From Takakia lepidozioides (taxonomy: Eukaryota; Streptophyta; Takakiopsida; Takakiales; Takakiaceae): a stretch of DNA of 64,000 nt. Numbering within the stretch: position 1 is the stretch's first letter; the number at the start of each line of letters is the position of its first letter. The position numbers were made by a program, and so were the translations under genes. The notes under the pieces were generated by a model that saw only the letters and a program-made list of their open reading frames with translations, was not told the origin of the DNA and searched no databases. This document shows positions 1 through 12,302 of this stretch, in pieces. The DNA is taken from the NCBI GenBank assembly GCA_030704615.1, contig CM060734.1:35730042-35794041 (forward strand), given 5' to 3'.

Positions 1-224
1 AAGTCTGATGCTGACTGAGTGTGTAAAAGCCACAAAGGTTTGGACCATTGCTATGAGGGCTCCTGAATCCTTAGAGCCTTGTGCATCTCCAATCCAGTGG
101 ACAGTTCTTGTAAGGACAGGATTGGAAGGTGGGTTTATTACCAATGAAAAGTGCACTGCTGTAGATAATCACTAACTGTATTATTAGCATGTCATGCATT
201 CAAGATTTGTCATTCTGTGTGCAG

Positions 225-3200
225 GTGTGACGATGTGCTAGGCACTCAAGAAGTAAACTCTTCATCAATGAAGGCTTCCAAACAAGAGGGGACAGCGTTA
301 GCCAAGAAGCTGTGGGAGGGCTGCAGGAGGGAGGCCTGGGGTGCTCTCTATCATCCATTTTTGGTCAAATTGGCAGCCGGCACTTTACCTATGCCCTGTT
401 TTCAGGATTACATGGCACAGGATGCCTTCTTTTTGTATGCTTTTGGAGAAGCGTAGGTTCTCCTTCCTGCCTCTGTCACTGTCTTTGTTTGCACCCTCTT
501 TCTTTGCTTGTCTCAGTATGCTCCCGTGGATAGACATGTCATATCCCCCACCATTTCATGGAGCATGGTTTTATTCCCTTCATTATTTGTTTATATGATA
601 CCCTTGTCAAAGGAACTCCAAATATTTGGCAGGTTTGGATTGGCAATGCACAACACAAATGATCAAGAAGCTAAAGCCATTATTGGCTCACTGCAAAAGG
701 GTGTCCTTGACGAGCTTCAGTTGCATTCTTCTTTGGCAGAGGTAGTCCTTGGCTGAAATGACTGCAGATACACACTCCGTCTTACTCTGGCCTTCTTGAA
801 CTAACTGCTGACCAGCTTCTGGCAATTGTTAGGAAATCACTTTTTCACTATAGAGGGAAACTTGGCAGCATTTTCTACATCCCATCGTGTACGTAACCTG
901 TCCACAATCAGAGATTGTGTCAACGTTTTTTTAACTTGGTACTTTCCGACTTCTAGCATCATTGAGGTGTTGCTGTGCCATGTAAACCTAATTTTATGTT
1001 ACCCTTGGCCTGAGATTTGCACTGGGTTTTGAAATTGTCATTTCTGGTAAATCAAGCAAGTTCGCATAAGCACACTCACAAGCAGTCACCCCCCTCTTCC
1101 TGTCTTGTAAATTGAGCCAACTTGAGAAAGGTTGATGGTTTGCAGGCACAGGGAGTCAAGCTTGCACAAGAGAGTGCTTTGAATTCAGCAACAATCAAAT
1201 ACACGGGCTTTCTGCTAGGCATAGCCAGAGGGGAGAAAGTGACCAAGAGAGAGACTCCCAGGGAACAAGCGGGTGACATAGATGATCAAATCCTGACAGT
1301 GAGTGAGACGCTTGCAGCAAGACAGGCCTTGAGCGCCAGGACAATAGCAGCCATGACACCCTGCATGCGCTTGTATGCATTTCTGGCTCAAGAGGTGGTG
1401 AGAAGTGTGGAAAGGGGCTTCAAACATCCATATCAACAATGGATTGATACGTACACTTCTGCAGATTATGAGGCTAGTCATTCTTCTCTTTCTCTCACGC
1501 TAGTTTGGTGTATTTCCTTCTTGGTCTACTTTGGCCGTTGGGTCCCCGGGTCTCACTGTGGACCTGTTAAAGTATCTTTCTGTCTTTCTCTCTCATGGAC
1601 CTGTCTGTGGCTCACAGGGTTTGGCCAGCACATTTTTTGGTCTCTCCCTGGTCTTGCTTTTGGGCTGCTTGTTGAGGGCCCCAAAACATTAAAAAAATGT
1701 GAACACGTTGCCAAAGCCACATGACCCTGAAGGGGTACTGCCTTCCCATGGGAAGGTGGACACCTTTATGAGGTCCAACGTGTGGTTTGAACCCACAGCC
1801 CTTACCACTGGGCTAAATGTTGGTTGTCTTGAGGGACCCACTTTTCTGTTTTCTTGTATCGTTCTTTCTTCCCGCCAATAAGCTCTTTGAGCTTTCTGTG
1901 GATGTTATAAAGTTCCTTTCTTCTTTCTTTCGCTCTCTCTTCTAGGGCGTCTAAAACAGTCATGGTGATTGTTGCAGTATTGTGCGACACAGTGCGAGCA
2001 ACTCCTGGACAAGTTTATGGGCTCCTCTGTACAAGAAGATGAGCTGATGGCAAGGCTCTATCAGCAGGCCATGACTCTTGAGGTGGAGTTTTTCAATGCC
2101 CAATCTCTGGGAAATGGGGCGACTGAAGTACCCTTCTTCAAGTCTGAGGCAGCGTCCAAGCATCGTTTAGTGCTTGTCTCTGACTTTGACTCTACGTGCA
2201 CGGTTTCTGATTCTTGCCCAGTTTTGGCAGACCTGGCTGTGAGTGCTGCGAAGAGGTCACTTTCTAATCGTGGAATGGCTCGAGAAAATGCAGAGCTCCC
2301 CGTGGCTTCGTCAGAATTGAGGCATCAATGGGATGCATTAACAAATCAGTACATGGGGGAGTATGAAGATATTCTTCGGCAGATCTTGCCATCAAAACAA
2401 GGTATGTAGCGCCAAAAGGCAAGTGTTTTGTTCTTTTTTCTACCTATTCCTCTCTTTCTCTCTGCTGTCTTGTGGGTTCTTCCTTTCCCCAGGAAATAGA
2501 CTTTTCACCCTGTCACTGGCAACCAGGTGCATGACTAGTCACTCAGTTAACATTCAGCTTCGTACAGATAACCCTGTGGCCCACTGCAGGTGGTCTTGGG
2601 TTCACATCCACTTGTTCCTCATGTCTTATATTCTCCTTCCAGCTTTGAGCAAGGGCTTTGCCTTGCCAAATGGTGTACCTAGGGTTCTCAACTCTGTGAG
2701 GAACAATAGAAAATGCCAGGGAAGCAATTTAAGCATCGCCCACCCCTCTTTCATTCTGCTCAGTTAGGGCCCTGTACAACCCCAACCCCACCATATGAGA
2801 AAGACCTCAGGATGCATTAATCCTTCGGTTAATGAGGAGTAATATCTTTTCTTGTTCAGCTTGCAGGTCATCACTTGGACTGTTATGTCTAAGTACTACC
2901 TCAATAGCTGGTCTCTCTCTCCCCCCCCTTCTTGGGGCACATGCGCTGATCCTGGCGGGGCAGCACTTGCAGGCACTCACACAATATACAATGAGAAGGA
3001 CCTCAGGCATTTTCTTGAGAAGATGTCAGAGTTTGAACTTCGAGCAAACTCAAGAGTGGTAGAGGCTGGTGTGTTATGTGGCCTAGCTATGGCAGAAGTC
3101 AAAGAGGCGGGAAAATGCATGCCCCTTCGTCAAGGCTGTTGTGAACTGTTGCAGCGGTTGCTGAGTGACAAAGAGGTTCATGTTGACTTGCACATATTGT

Positions 3201-4150
3201 CAGTCTGTTGGAGCAGAACATTCATCGAGGGTGTATTTGCCACAGGTAGGTTCAGTGGCACATTAGAAGGGATCTGCTTTATTATCTTAGGGAATGAGGT
3301 TTTCTGTACTGTCTGAGACTCTCATCTCACTTCTTTAGGCATGAAGGCGATCTGGAGTTACTCATTACACTTTCCTTGCTGTAGAGAGAGAGAGAGGAGG
3401 AGGAATGTACACTGTGACCCTCCCTATGAGAGAGCCCCCCTGGATAGTCAGATGATTGTCGAGTTGTTATGTACGAGGGTATTAACCTAAACCCAGAGGC
3501 ATGCTGTGTTCTACGGCAATACTTTTCCTGGCTACCAAATCAGATGTGACATGTAGATTGAGCAGCCATGTGCCCTCAAATAACTGCTGTAGAGCTGCAA
3601 TAAAATCCAGAGCAAATGTAATGTAGACCATTAAAAGTGTCACTTGGAAAGAGGGGTTTGCCACTTTGGGACCTAACTTTTGGTTGTCAAACTTGCAGGT
3701 TATGGAAGCCGTCCAAACATTCACTCCAATGAACTCTCTTGGGAGGGGGCTGTTACTGATGGCAACATCATAAGGACTGTTGAAACAGCCCTTGATAAAG
3801 AGAGGGTTTATAAGGAGATTTTGGGCTGGAATGAATCAAAGCTACCAAATACGGTTGGACTGTGTGAGCCAACTGATGAAGAACGGAGTGTTCGGACTGT
3901 CTACATAGGTGATGGTGTGACTGATCTACTTTGCTTGCTACATGCGGATGTGGGCATTTTGCTTGGGAAAAGTGCCGCACTCGAGCAGGTTGCACATGCT
4001 TTTGGAATAATTTTGAGGCCTTTATATGTCGGTGTGATACAACAAGAGAGGCGTGTCAGCGGCAGTCAGATATGGGGAAAGGGTGGCGGAGTTTTGTACA
4101 CAGCTTCGAGTTGGCACGAAATAGATTCTTTCCTTTTGGGCTACATATAA
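225..4150 (+). CDS. TH2: Bifunctional TH2-type thiamine enzyme: TenA domain + HAD phosphatase (5' end incomplete)
   Basis: Six exons can be read in one frame: 225-452, 633-741, 1146-1472, 1978-2401, 2973-3245, 3699-4150 (TAA). The first ATG is at 268, giving 589 aa; an acceptor AG at 223-224 suggests that one or more 5' exons with an organellar transit peptide lie upstream. The first three exons encode a TenA/THI-4-like domain (DYMAQDAFFLYAF; TPCMRLYAFL). From residue about 300 follows a HAD phosphatase: motif I DFDSTCT (catalytic Asp pair) in exon 4 and the acidic motif GDGVTDLLCLL in exon 6. In plants TH2 dephosphorylates thiamine monophosphate to thiamine, and its TenA part is linked to aminopyrimidine salvage. 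All exon phases fit without frameshift. The intron after exon 3 appears to use a GC donor (GAG|GCTAGT). It runs convergently into the zinc-finger gene at 5,461. Family assignment is firm; the N-terminus is not. Confidence 0.9.
1705..1835 (-). repeat. tRNA-derived SINE remnant in TH2 intron 3
   Basis: Read on the minus strand, this stretch contains a Pol III box-A-like TAGCCCAGTGG followed by a box-B-like GGGTTCAAACC. The body resembles 41,885-42,040 (minus strand): both share a segment around CCTTCC-GGAAG-TGGACAC and the tRNA-like head. The match is degenerate, so the ends are approximate. It has no visible effect on the flanking exons. Confidence 0.4.
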
Positions 4151-5460
4151 CACAGCAATTAAGATGTCATCTTGGCTCCCAGGTTTGGACCATGAGGTCT
4201 GAGCTCACATGTTTCTTTGGCTGTTCTATATCCCATTTCTTGTCTGTGCTAGACATTCGGAGATTACAAGCCTAGTGAACCAGAAGCGTGCAAAGACAAA
4301 GTCAGGGGGTCAAATACCAAGGTAACAAAATGTAATTTGACGCTTTGTTTTTTGAGACTAAGGTATATACAAATTTCGTAATGTATCTGAAACAAGATCA
4401 AAATCCTACATTAGCTCTGGATTGAAAACTAAGACCATTCTCACTTCTGAGTTTCATCCAAGCTACAGCCTTTATTGATCCCTCAGGTGTCCTGGGTTCA
4501 CCCTTGTCTGTGCCAAAGATTTTCCTAGTTCTGGCAATCAACTGAAGTGGTGTTCACACTAAGGCTTGCACACTGCCAAACGCCAACTGTAACTGCTGTT
4601 GTAAGCTGCTAGAGGTTGACCTTTTCCCCTAGTTCACGGAACCTACCTCCCTCCTCTTATGGCTGGCTCCCAAGGCAAGGTCAACTTACCTCTACATATG
4701 CACACCCCTAGATTTACAGGAAGACTAAGGAAGAGGATGCAAGGACTTGACTTGGCTGTCCTAGACTCTCTCTCTCATCATTGAAGAGGGTCTATGGCCA
4801 CAGGGCTAAGGCAAACGTATGAGTACATCTCTCGCCATCAAAGAACTTCTTTCTTGCATCAACACAAAGATCCAAAACCAAGAACAGCATGTCTCTCTCT
4901 CTCTCTCTCTCCCTGGCCGTGCACTTAGAAGAGAGGCTGGCTGTGTTCTCCATGGCATGGGGTATCAACTCCCTATGTTGTTCCTAGTTCTCTTCTGAGA
5001 TTCTGCACTGTTCTTCTTTGCATCTATCGTGCAAATTACAAGAGTAACATCCATGATCATTTTCCAGTTTCTAACATGTTTGAATTGATCACGTTGACTG
5101 CCAAGGCCCAGCCCAGCAGCAACTCCCCTGGGAAACACATAGCTGAACCAGACTTCCTGTCATGTAGCAGGAAACTTTGCCCAAACAGCTGTAAGGCTGG
5201 GTATTTTCACTAGTATGGACTTCACTTGAGACACAGCATTCCATACACAACTTTCAAATCAATAAATCAATCATTCTACCTCTGATTTCAGAGGACTCGA
5301 GCCTGAACCACACACCTTCCCACCAAACAGTGTCCAAAAACCGTTGGACATGAGCAAGCATACATAAGGGGCCCCTAGCTGAAAAGTATGCTATGGAACC
5401 ATAGCCATGGACCAACCTTTCGACTGTGAACTCTGGAAGAAAGCTTAACCGTCATTAGAT
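4151..5460. other. Intergenic, between convergent TH2 and zinc-finger genes
   Basis: No coding exon is recognised. It probably contains the 3' UTRs of both convergent genes. A (CT)n microsatellite lies at about 4,890-4,912. A short stretch at 4,780-4,850 resembles 15,540-15,600 and 6,975-7,020 (a TCAATGGCCACA-type core), perhaps remnants of a dispersed repeat. Confidence 0.5.
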
Positions 5461-6072
5461 TCATCTCCTCATTTGACTGGCTTTAACCCCACCACAGGTA
5501 GGGCAAGGCAGCTGGCCTCTGCCTTGGCAAGCCTGACATGAAGTGTCCTCAAGGGAGCCTGAGAGACGGCTCTGAAAAGGTGAAGAGAATATATCCTGTT
5601 TGACTTGCCCTCGTCCTTTGCATTTCCCACATGGGAGTTTCGTTATCCCACCACACTGATCACATAGCCTCAACGTCCTGCAGTGTCTAATCAATCAATT
5701 GATCAGGTCCATGATTCTCTCATTCATCTTGCACAGTCTTGTGTTCCAGTCTTGCCTGGAAATTCATGTTCATACGCAATCATAATCACATATTTTGATA
5801 CTTCACTGATTCTTCCCTCCCCATCTTTCGAATCTCGTGAAAATCCTAACGCGTGATTGATGTGCCAAGCCACACCCAATTCATGCCTCCTACACCCACG
5901 AGAGACAAATTTAACTGACTTGGAGGACACTCAGTACAATACACTCAATGCAAGAGCACCTGCGCTGAGAGCTCGCAATGAAGAAGTCTACGTTGGGCGC
6001 AGCCATGGCAGCAACCAAAAGTAGAGCTCCCACGCCCAGGCCCGCCACTTCGCTCCCCGTTATACCCTCCAT
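5461..6072 (-). CDS. Small DnaJ-type zinc-finger protein (LQY1/BSD2-like group), probably plastid
   Basis: Two exons: 6072-5960 (ATG at 6072) and 5677-5461 (TGA), joined at AG|GTGCTC and CTGCAG|G, give 109 aa. The N-terminal half has a hydrophobic, Gly/Ala-rich membrane-like segment (VAGLGVGALLLVAAMAA) followed by FFIASSQRR. The C-terminal half has two pairs of Cys motifs of the DnaJ cysteine-rich type: CDQCGG and CGKCKGRG, then CQACQGRG and CPTCGG. In plants such J-domain-less zinc fingers are thylakoid or stromal proteins that act in photosystem or Rubisco assembly as disulfide/chaperone factors; which one this is cannot be decided here. An in-frame TGA lies upstream of the chosen ATG, so a longer transit peptide would need another exon upstream. 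Family: confident; exact orthology: not. Confidence 0.78.
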
Positions 6073-6787
6073 CTCCACTACCTTCCCCAAAACCTGGCCA
6101 CAAGGGCTATGCAAGTTCGGTCTGAAGTCTCGTCAGACTGGTGCGCAGGAGTGGAGCCAGGAGAGCAGAGCCCTGCAAGCACAACGTGCACTGACTAAGT
6201 AAGAGTGAAGTGAAGCGTGCAGAGAGAACGAGAACAAGAATAATTCGCAGGAGGATAATAATAAAGGGAAAGCAGAATACTTAACTTAATTTAGGAACTG
6301 TGCAGGGAAGGAAGGAGAACCCACGAGCTGCGCAGGCCCGATGAGATCAAACGAGAAAGGAAAAAGCAAGGAACCCAAGTTTGAAGATAAGTAAGTACCT
6401 GAGCAGAGCTCTGACCCGGCCTGCTCAGCTAGGGCGAGCTGCGATGGCGGGGCGCCGCGCACACACAGTGCAAAGGAGGAGGGTGGCGATGGTTACAGCC
6501 CAAAAATGGAGCAAGAAAGTCTTACAGAAATATAATAATATGGTAACAAAATCCAAAAAGAGCAAGTCCGAAATCGAGACCCAGAAATGATATACCACAA
6601 AAAAATGCCCTCGGGGGCATGTTCAATCATTTCAACAAATTCAGTGAAGCTACACTCAGATTCGTCTTCTTCCTCAACCCCAATTCAAATTTTTGGGAAA
6701 TTTTCGTGTATTTCCATCTGAATCTCGTCTGTAGGAAGCATTGAGAAGGACATTCTGGTGTTGGGTCTTTCTGTAAGTGGTACGGCC
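6073..6787. other. Divergent intergenic region
   Basis: It separates the 5' ends of the minus-strand zinc-finger gene and the plus-strand reductase remnant, so it should hold both promoters. No conserved element is recognised. The sequence at 6,190-6,590 is purine-rich on the plus strand and has only short spurious ORFs. Confidence 0.4.
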
Positions 6788-8111
6788 ATGGCGTGCTTGA
6801 AAAGTGGGGTGGGGGTATTTGGTTCACCTTCACAGCTTAACCGAGGTTCTTTGTCTTCTCAATCGGGTTGCCCGTACTCCAGTTATGTGCCGCTCCCGCA
6901 AAGAACCCGATGCGTAGGAAGGGCACCAGGTAACTCTCAGTCTCTACACTGTCTCACTCCCATTCTTTTGTTCAGTGTAAATTGGGAGCGGGGTCAATGG
7001 CCACAGTGCTCCAGTAGGCACGGTGCGATACTTTTATAATGTGAGTGTAGATGAGTGGCCAGAAAGTTAAGACAATCGTAGCGTATTTTTGTCTGTGTGT
7101 GTGTGTGTGCGTACGTGGCCCCTTGTGCTGTAACCCAGCTTCGAACCTTGTCTGCGATTGTTGATGAATCTGCCCAAATTGTTACTCGTCACAATATGTC
7201 AGTCTTTAATTCATCGTTGTAGAGTAATGAGCCCTGCGGGTGGAATGGTTTTATGCAGGGGAGCAATCTGCGAAGTCGCTGGAGAGAATCCGCAAGTTTG
7301 CAGAGCAATCTGCGCGGCGCTCTGGGGCCACCTTCTGCGTTGAGAAAGATGTAACTCCTGTGGTTATCAAGGTGGGGCGTCCATACATCCTCTCTTTCTC
7401 TCAGAGAAGGACACAAGGCTCACGTATCTTCTCTTCCATACACCCGATCACGAATCCACCTCCATTCCTAACAGATGAATACGCATCACGATATTATGGA
7501 AGGGTAAATTTTTTGAGGGTGTCATAAATAATTCTGAATGGTGCCATACACAGTGTTGAAAGCAATCAGGAATTCTATTTTCTTTTGGTCTAACTTCTAA
7601 ACGACGTTACCATTTCACCCTTCACATTTCAGTTGCCACTCTATAAGGGAGTCCCATATAGGGTTGGCAGAACAGAGCAAGCACCTTTGAATCACTTCTT
7701 CTTCTCTTGCTTGTTGTCTCTTGTTGAAGGGTGTGCATGATCTTTCAGATGGACATTATAGTGAATATGGAGAGTCTACTTCATCAAGCTGCAGTCTGAT
7801 TTTATACTTATTCACATTGAAGTTGTCTAGTCTTTGAGCACAAGTTTCCATTGCAAACTTAGCTTCATGCTGAGATTGTCTCCCAAGGTGCTTCTATCCT
7901 GGTCGCAAGGTCATGGTCTTTGTGTGATAGGAAAGAGTTAACTTCTGTATGTACTCTGTGTCCTTCCATTCTTCCAGTAGCTTAAGTACACCACATGGGT
8001 AGGTGTAGTTGACCGTGTGGGCCATCTTCTAGGGGCTAACCAACAAGTTGCCGGGCTGCAGGAATTGGCGGAGCACAAAGATACATTAGCAGTCCCTGTC
8101 TGCACTTGCAG
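6788..8111 (+). pseudogene. Ferredoxin:thioredoxin reductase catalytic chain, 5' exons only (truncated)
   Basis: Three exons fit in phase: 6788-6929 (ATG 6788; 47 codons rich in Ser/Gly/Arg, a plastid transit peptide), 7259-7371 and 8062-8111, about 101 aa in all. The mature part begins KSLERIRKFAEQSARRSG and continues with VTPVVIK, LAEHKDTL and VCTCR, which is the first half of FTR-beta including its first CxC pair (usually CPC, here CTC). The family then needs an exon with the HYDD-type start and the CPC and CHC motifs that complete the [4Fe-4S] cluster and active-site disulfide. I find no such exon between 8,112 and 12,300 on this strand. The next coding exon belongs to an unrelated DprA-like protein. 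I infer a truncated, non-catalytic remnant unless the missing exon is elsewhere. Confidence 0.75.
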
Positions 8112-8535
8112 GTCACTGTCCTAGAGCTCATGACCCCCACTTGATTTGTTGCAATGGCATCAGGAATTCCTCAATATCAGCATGCCGGCGTAGGATTGGT
8201 GGGTTGCCCAGATCAGGCCGGGCTGGGCCAATTTGAATTAAAATCTTCTAGCAATATCCTTATATCCTTATATAGCCATTCCATATCGTTCTTTCATGCT
8301 TTGTCACTTGCAGTTACAGTTCCAGATCTACCTTGAGGCTCCAGCTCATAGACCTATGTATTGTTGGAAGTGTACCAGGCATATTCATTAAACCTGTCTA
8401 TGCACAGTTCTGGACATCCACTAATACCCAAATTGGTTCTTGTACCAAATTTCTTTAAGGGCCTCTTTTGCACAAAGCATCAATCAAGGATGTAGTGCAG
8501 ACTGCAACAAGGCAATCACCAGATGAAATCCTCTG

Positions 8536-10449
8536 ATGAAAAAGGGTATAGTTGATCTGTGCAGAGCCTATGCATATGGGGATGAGATTCCTACTCAGGC
8601 TGAAGCAGTCACTAGCCCGACGTCCACAGTCCAGACAGAGTTTAAATCTCTACCAGACTTGGACTATTTGCAGGTAAAGCTTATTCAGATCAAGAAAAAT
8701 TTAGCGACTATTGGTTTCAGGCTCTTTGAATATTCTAAGTAAGTTACTACGTTTGTGGGGCAAAGCAATGAGTCTTTATAGATCAAGCTTTGTAAAAGGC
8801 TGGTCCCTTGTTTACAAGAAACACATACACTATATGATGTTGTTCATAAGTCCAAATCTTTGTGTGGGGTTTCGTATTGAGTATATGACTTTCTGCATTG
8901 GGACCTTCTAGATAAGAGTTGGGTAATTGATACTCTTGTCTACATAAGCTGTTGGGATACCTCAATACGTTTTGCTCCTATCAAAGGCTCAGTGCAGTGG
9001 TTCATATGGTTTGTTACTTGGTTCATGCAGGAACTTCTTGCTATTCAGCAATCAGGTCCAAGAGCTATAGGGTTTTTCGGAACCCGTAATATGGGGTTTA
9101 TGCATCAGCAGCTCATTGAGATTCTCAGCTATGCAATGGTCATAACGGTGCGTGTTTTATAGTATCATTCGCTCTTGCATCAGCTGTGACCTCAGTTGAA
9201 GACATCTTTGAAGCTGGGCTCATTTTGCTATATATTTAGCTTATGGGGACATTTCCACAATCTGCTCAATAAGCTAAACAGTTCTCTCTAGTGCTAAATA
9301 CATCTGGTGTGACAGTTTCTGCTGATATTTGTTGCTCTTCGGTTGACCTGTTCAATGTGACTGTTGATGACACAGTAAGGTGTGTGCTGATGACCTCAGA
9401 AAAACCACATTTACACATCAGGAGCTTCTGGGACTAATGCGGCAGTGATCCGTGGAGCATTGAGAGCTGAGAGGGCAGACTTGCTCACTGTGATTTTACC
9501 GCAAAGCCTGAAAATGCAGCCTCCTGAGAGCCAAGAGTTGCTGTCAAGGGTATGAAGCCTCCAGTGAGATCGGGCAATCACCTCATAATTTCCTTGAAGT
9601 ATCCAAGTGGGAGAATTTGGTGGAGAACACCACAGATCACTGCAACTAGAACTGTGACATTTTGCATGTTTTCCTTTCTAACAAGTCAGCAATAAAGCTT
9701 GCTTGGGTAAACACATCCAGACTTGGTGTAAAGGTGAATACTTAAGGGTGAGGTTGAAGTGGAGGGGAGAGGATGAGAGTGACATCCTGCATCCCCCTAG
9801 CTCCTGGATGCCTGGTGGTATTTAAGTGTCACTTTTGTAGCTACTATTCCATTAATGAACCACTGTGGGGAAGCCAGGTGCTAGTACAAAGTCTTGTGTA
9901 TACTTAGGTATCAACACACACGCGTACTTTCTAAGCATTGAAAGGATGTGGGTTTGCGGGGGGTATTATGTGAGTAGATCTGGTGTTGACCAGTGGTGAT
10001 GATCCATTGCAGGTGAAGAATGTGGTGGAGATGCCTCACAATGACCACTTGCCATTGATTGAAGCCAGCAGGTACTTGGGACTACCTAATATGGTCTCAA
10101 GCCTTTTGGGGTTAAGGGTTCATGTCTACTTAGAACGCTCGTGTAGAATGACCTTTGCCTGGTGACTTTAATGATGTTCTTGTGGATCTAGAGAGGGTCG
10201 GTTTGGTCACCCCAGTATTGGGAAGGCTTGTGCTATGATCTGTTGGCCGAAATAGTTTCTATTCTCTGAAGTTTGAAACTTGTAGAATGATGTGGTCTTT
10301 GCAATGTTGACAGGCTTTGCAACATGGACATTTTGTCACATGTTCAACAGGTGATTTGTTTTGCTTTCCACGACAGCAACCTGCTGATGGAGACCTGCAA
10401 AGAGGCTAAAAGTTTGCGAAAGATTGTCACACTTTTCTATTTAGATTAG
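8536..10449 (+). CDS. DprA/SLOG-like Rossmann protein, 3' exons (5' end broken or missing)
   Basis: Exons 8536-8673, 9031-9147, 9400-9549, 10013-10071 and 10314-10449 (TAG) join in phase to 199 aa. The core reads GPRAIGFFGTRNMGFMH, then HIYTSGASGTNAAVIRGALR, then LLTVILPQSL, HNDHLPLIEAS and VICFAFHDSNLLMETC. The alternating strands and Gly-rich loops (TSGASGTN) fit the DprA/Smf-LOG (SLOG) nucleotide-binding fold, and plant proteins of this kind are often annotated DNA recombination-mediator protein A-like. No function is established. Upstream of ATG 8536 the same frame is closed by a TGA at about 8,523, while a neighbouring frame reads SPDEIL just before it, suggesting a 1-base frameshift and that the original exon began further upstream (acceptor near 8,500-8,511). 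Whether ATG 8536 is a real start is open. Confidence 0.65.
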
Positions 10450-12302
10450 TAGCACACAATTTGTAACTGTCCTGCCTCCTATCGCCTGCAATAGAGAACT
10501 ACTTACTAACCAAGTAGATGTTTTGTGGGTGGCCACCCAGGAGATAGCAATCCCCCTGTACAAGTTTTACCACTCTCAACAAGTGCGTAGAACTGTGCCA
10601 TTGATTCCATTAGCATTGGTGAATTGTCTGAGGTTATTGTCTCAGTGAGTGCATTGCCTGCTTCCACTGAGATGATCATTTTTTACTCATCTGTACGAAT
10701 AAAGTGGTATTTGGAAATGTATTTGGACTTTTAGCTCAGGTAGGGTCTCCAGCACAGAGTGGTTTTAGATACACCTTTGCAATGTTTGTTGGGATCTAGT
10801 TTCACATACAAGCTCCTTCAGTTTGATGTGGACAAGATTGACCATGTCTTGTATGACCTCTAAATCTAAGCCCAGTACTCAGGACACCAGAAGTTTCTTG
10901 GCGTGCAAGAACAAAGCGTGTGCACTGCAGCAACGGGCTTTGCATTTGTTATGGATTGAGACAAGACTGCAGGTCTGTTACTCTTGTAAGCACAAATTGA
11001 CTACAGGTTGTGGTGTTGTAGATGGATTGTTTGATAGTGCTCTCCTCGTTTCAGCTTATATTCCTATTGAACACCTGGATGTGCGTCGGTTTTCATGGAT
11101 ATGGGGGGTAGTGGTACCAACCTTATAAGCAGATCTATCGGCTCAGCTACATTTGATTGCCCAGATGAGTTGGTAATTGTTTTACCCCCCAAGATTTCCC
11201 TAGTCTGTCTCCCCAGCTTGCATAGTTGGTAAATTATGTTGCATCTCTGTTGCAATCTTCCAGGAGACTTGAGGATCATAGACAACTGAGCTGCTCATTA
11301 TTTGCAAAGGATGTGGAGTCTTGCAGATTGTATGCAATGGAAACTCTATGCAGGAGATGGTGTTTGTGTACACATTTAGATTTCAAGATACAAGCAAAAA
11401 AGATGACACGGGTTAAAATCAGTACATTTAAGATTGTGTCACACCCACAGAATGACCCAGATTACTGAAAATAGGGTATTTTTCATATGGAAAGGCTATG
11501 CCTACTTTATAGCATCATGTTCAGTGAAATGCTGTTATAGCATCAGTTCCTAGGCAGAGGGATCCATTTGCATCAATGGCAAAATTACATCTCCGCGGCA
11601 TACATAATATGACCCTTGTTATATAGAGTCTGCCTTAAAAAAAGTACCACTTTTGGGAACAATTTTCGGTGAAGAGCCAAGTCTTGGGAGGGAAGATGTT
11701 TGTGCCTTGCTTGAGCATACATCATCTCTGCTGTATACTAGCAGCAATGGGCTCAGTTAATTCAAGAGATTGTACTACAGCTTTCAAATGTCTTTAAAAT
11801 TTTTCAGACCCCCTGAACTTAGGGACTTGACTTCAGGAGTCAGCCTCAGTTCAACATTCAACGGCATGACCTTCAGCAAAACTTCTTACCTTAATCATCT
11901 CCAACGGTTTTCAGAAGTCTTGTTGATTGATTGGTATGAATTCTCTGGCTTGTTCAGGTGGATCATGTGTCTTTCAGAACCAGCAGCATCCTCGAGTTCA
12001 AAAACTCCCTCGGAAATTCTTCATCCCTTGGGGCAGGTGGGAGATCTGATCTTGGCCCTGTCTTTGATCTTTGACTCCAGGATGCCAGATTGGAAGATTG
12101 AAAAGCTTCATTTGTCATTTCACAGACGATATGTAATATTAGTGGTGGACATCACAATTTTGGTCCAACTGTAAAATCGAAGGTTACATAATTTCCAATG
12201 GAATCCATTGTTGCTTTGAAGGTGGAAGTCAAATCTGCTCTGGACTGGCTCGTGAGAGAGCCGTAAAGTCAGGTCTGAGAATACTGTACAAGTGGTCTTG
12301 AA
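10450..12302. other. Intergenic, between convergent DprA-like and LRR genes
   Basis: It should contain the 3' UTRs of the two convergent genes. ORFs such as 10,823-11,128 and 11,770-12,174 have no recognisable domain and no support from splice sites, so I do not call genes here. Confidence 0.4.

Noticed and set aside
10823-11128. A gene at the 101-codon ORF
   Set aside because: No domain, no consistent splice sites, and neighbouring frames look equally plausible.
11770-12174. A gene at the 134-codon ORF
   Set aside because: No domain, lies in the 3' flank of the LRR gene, no supporting exon structure.
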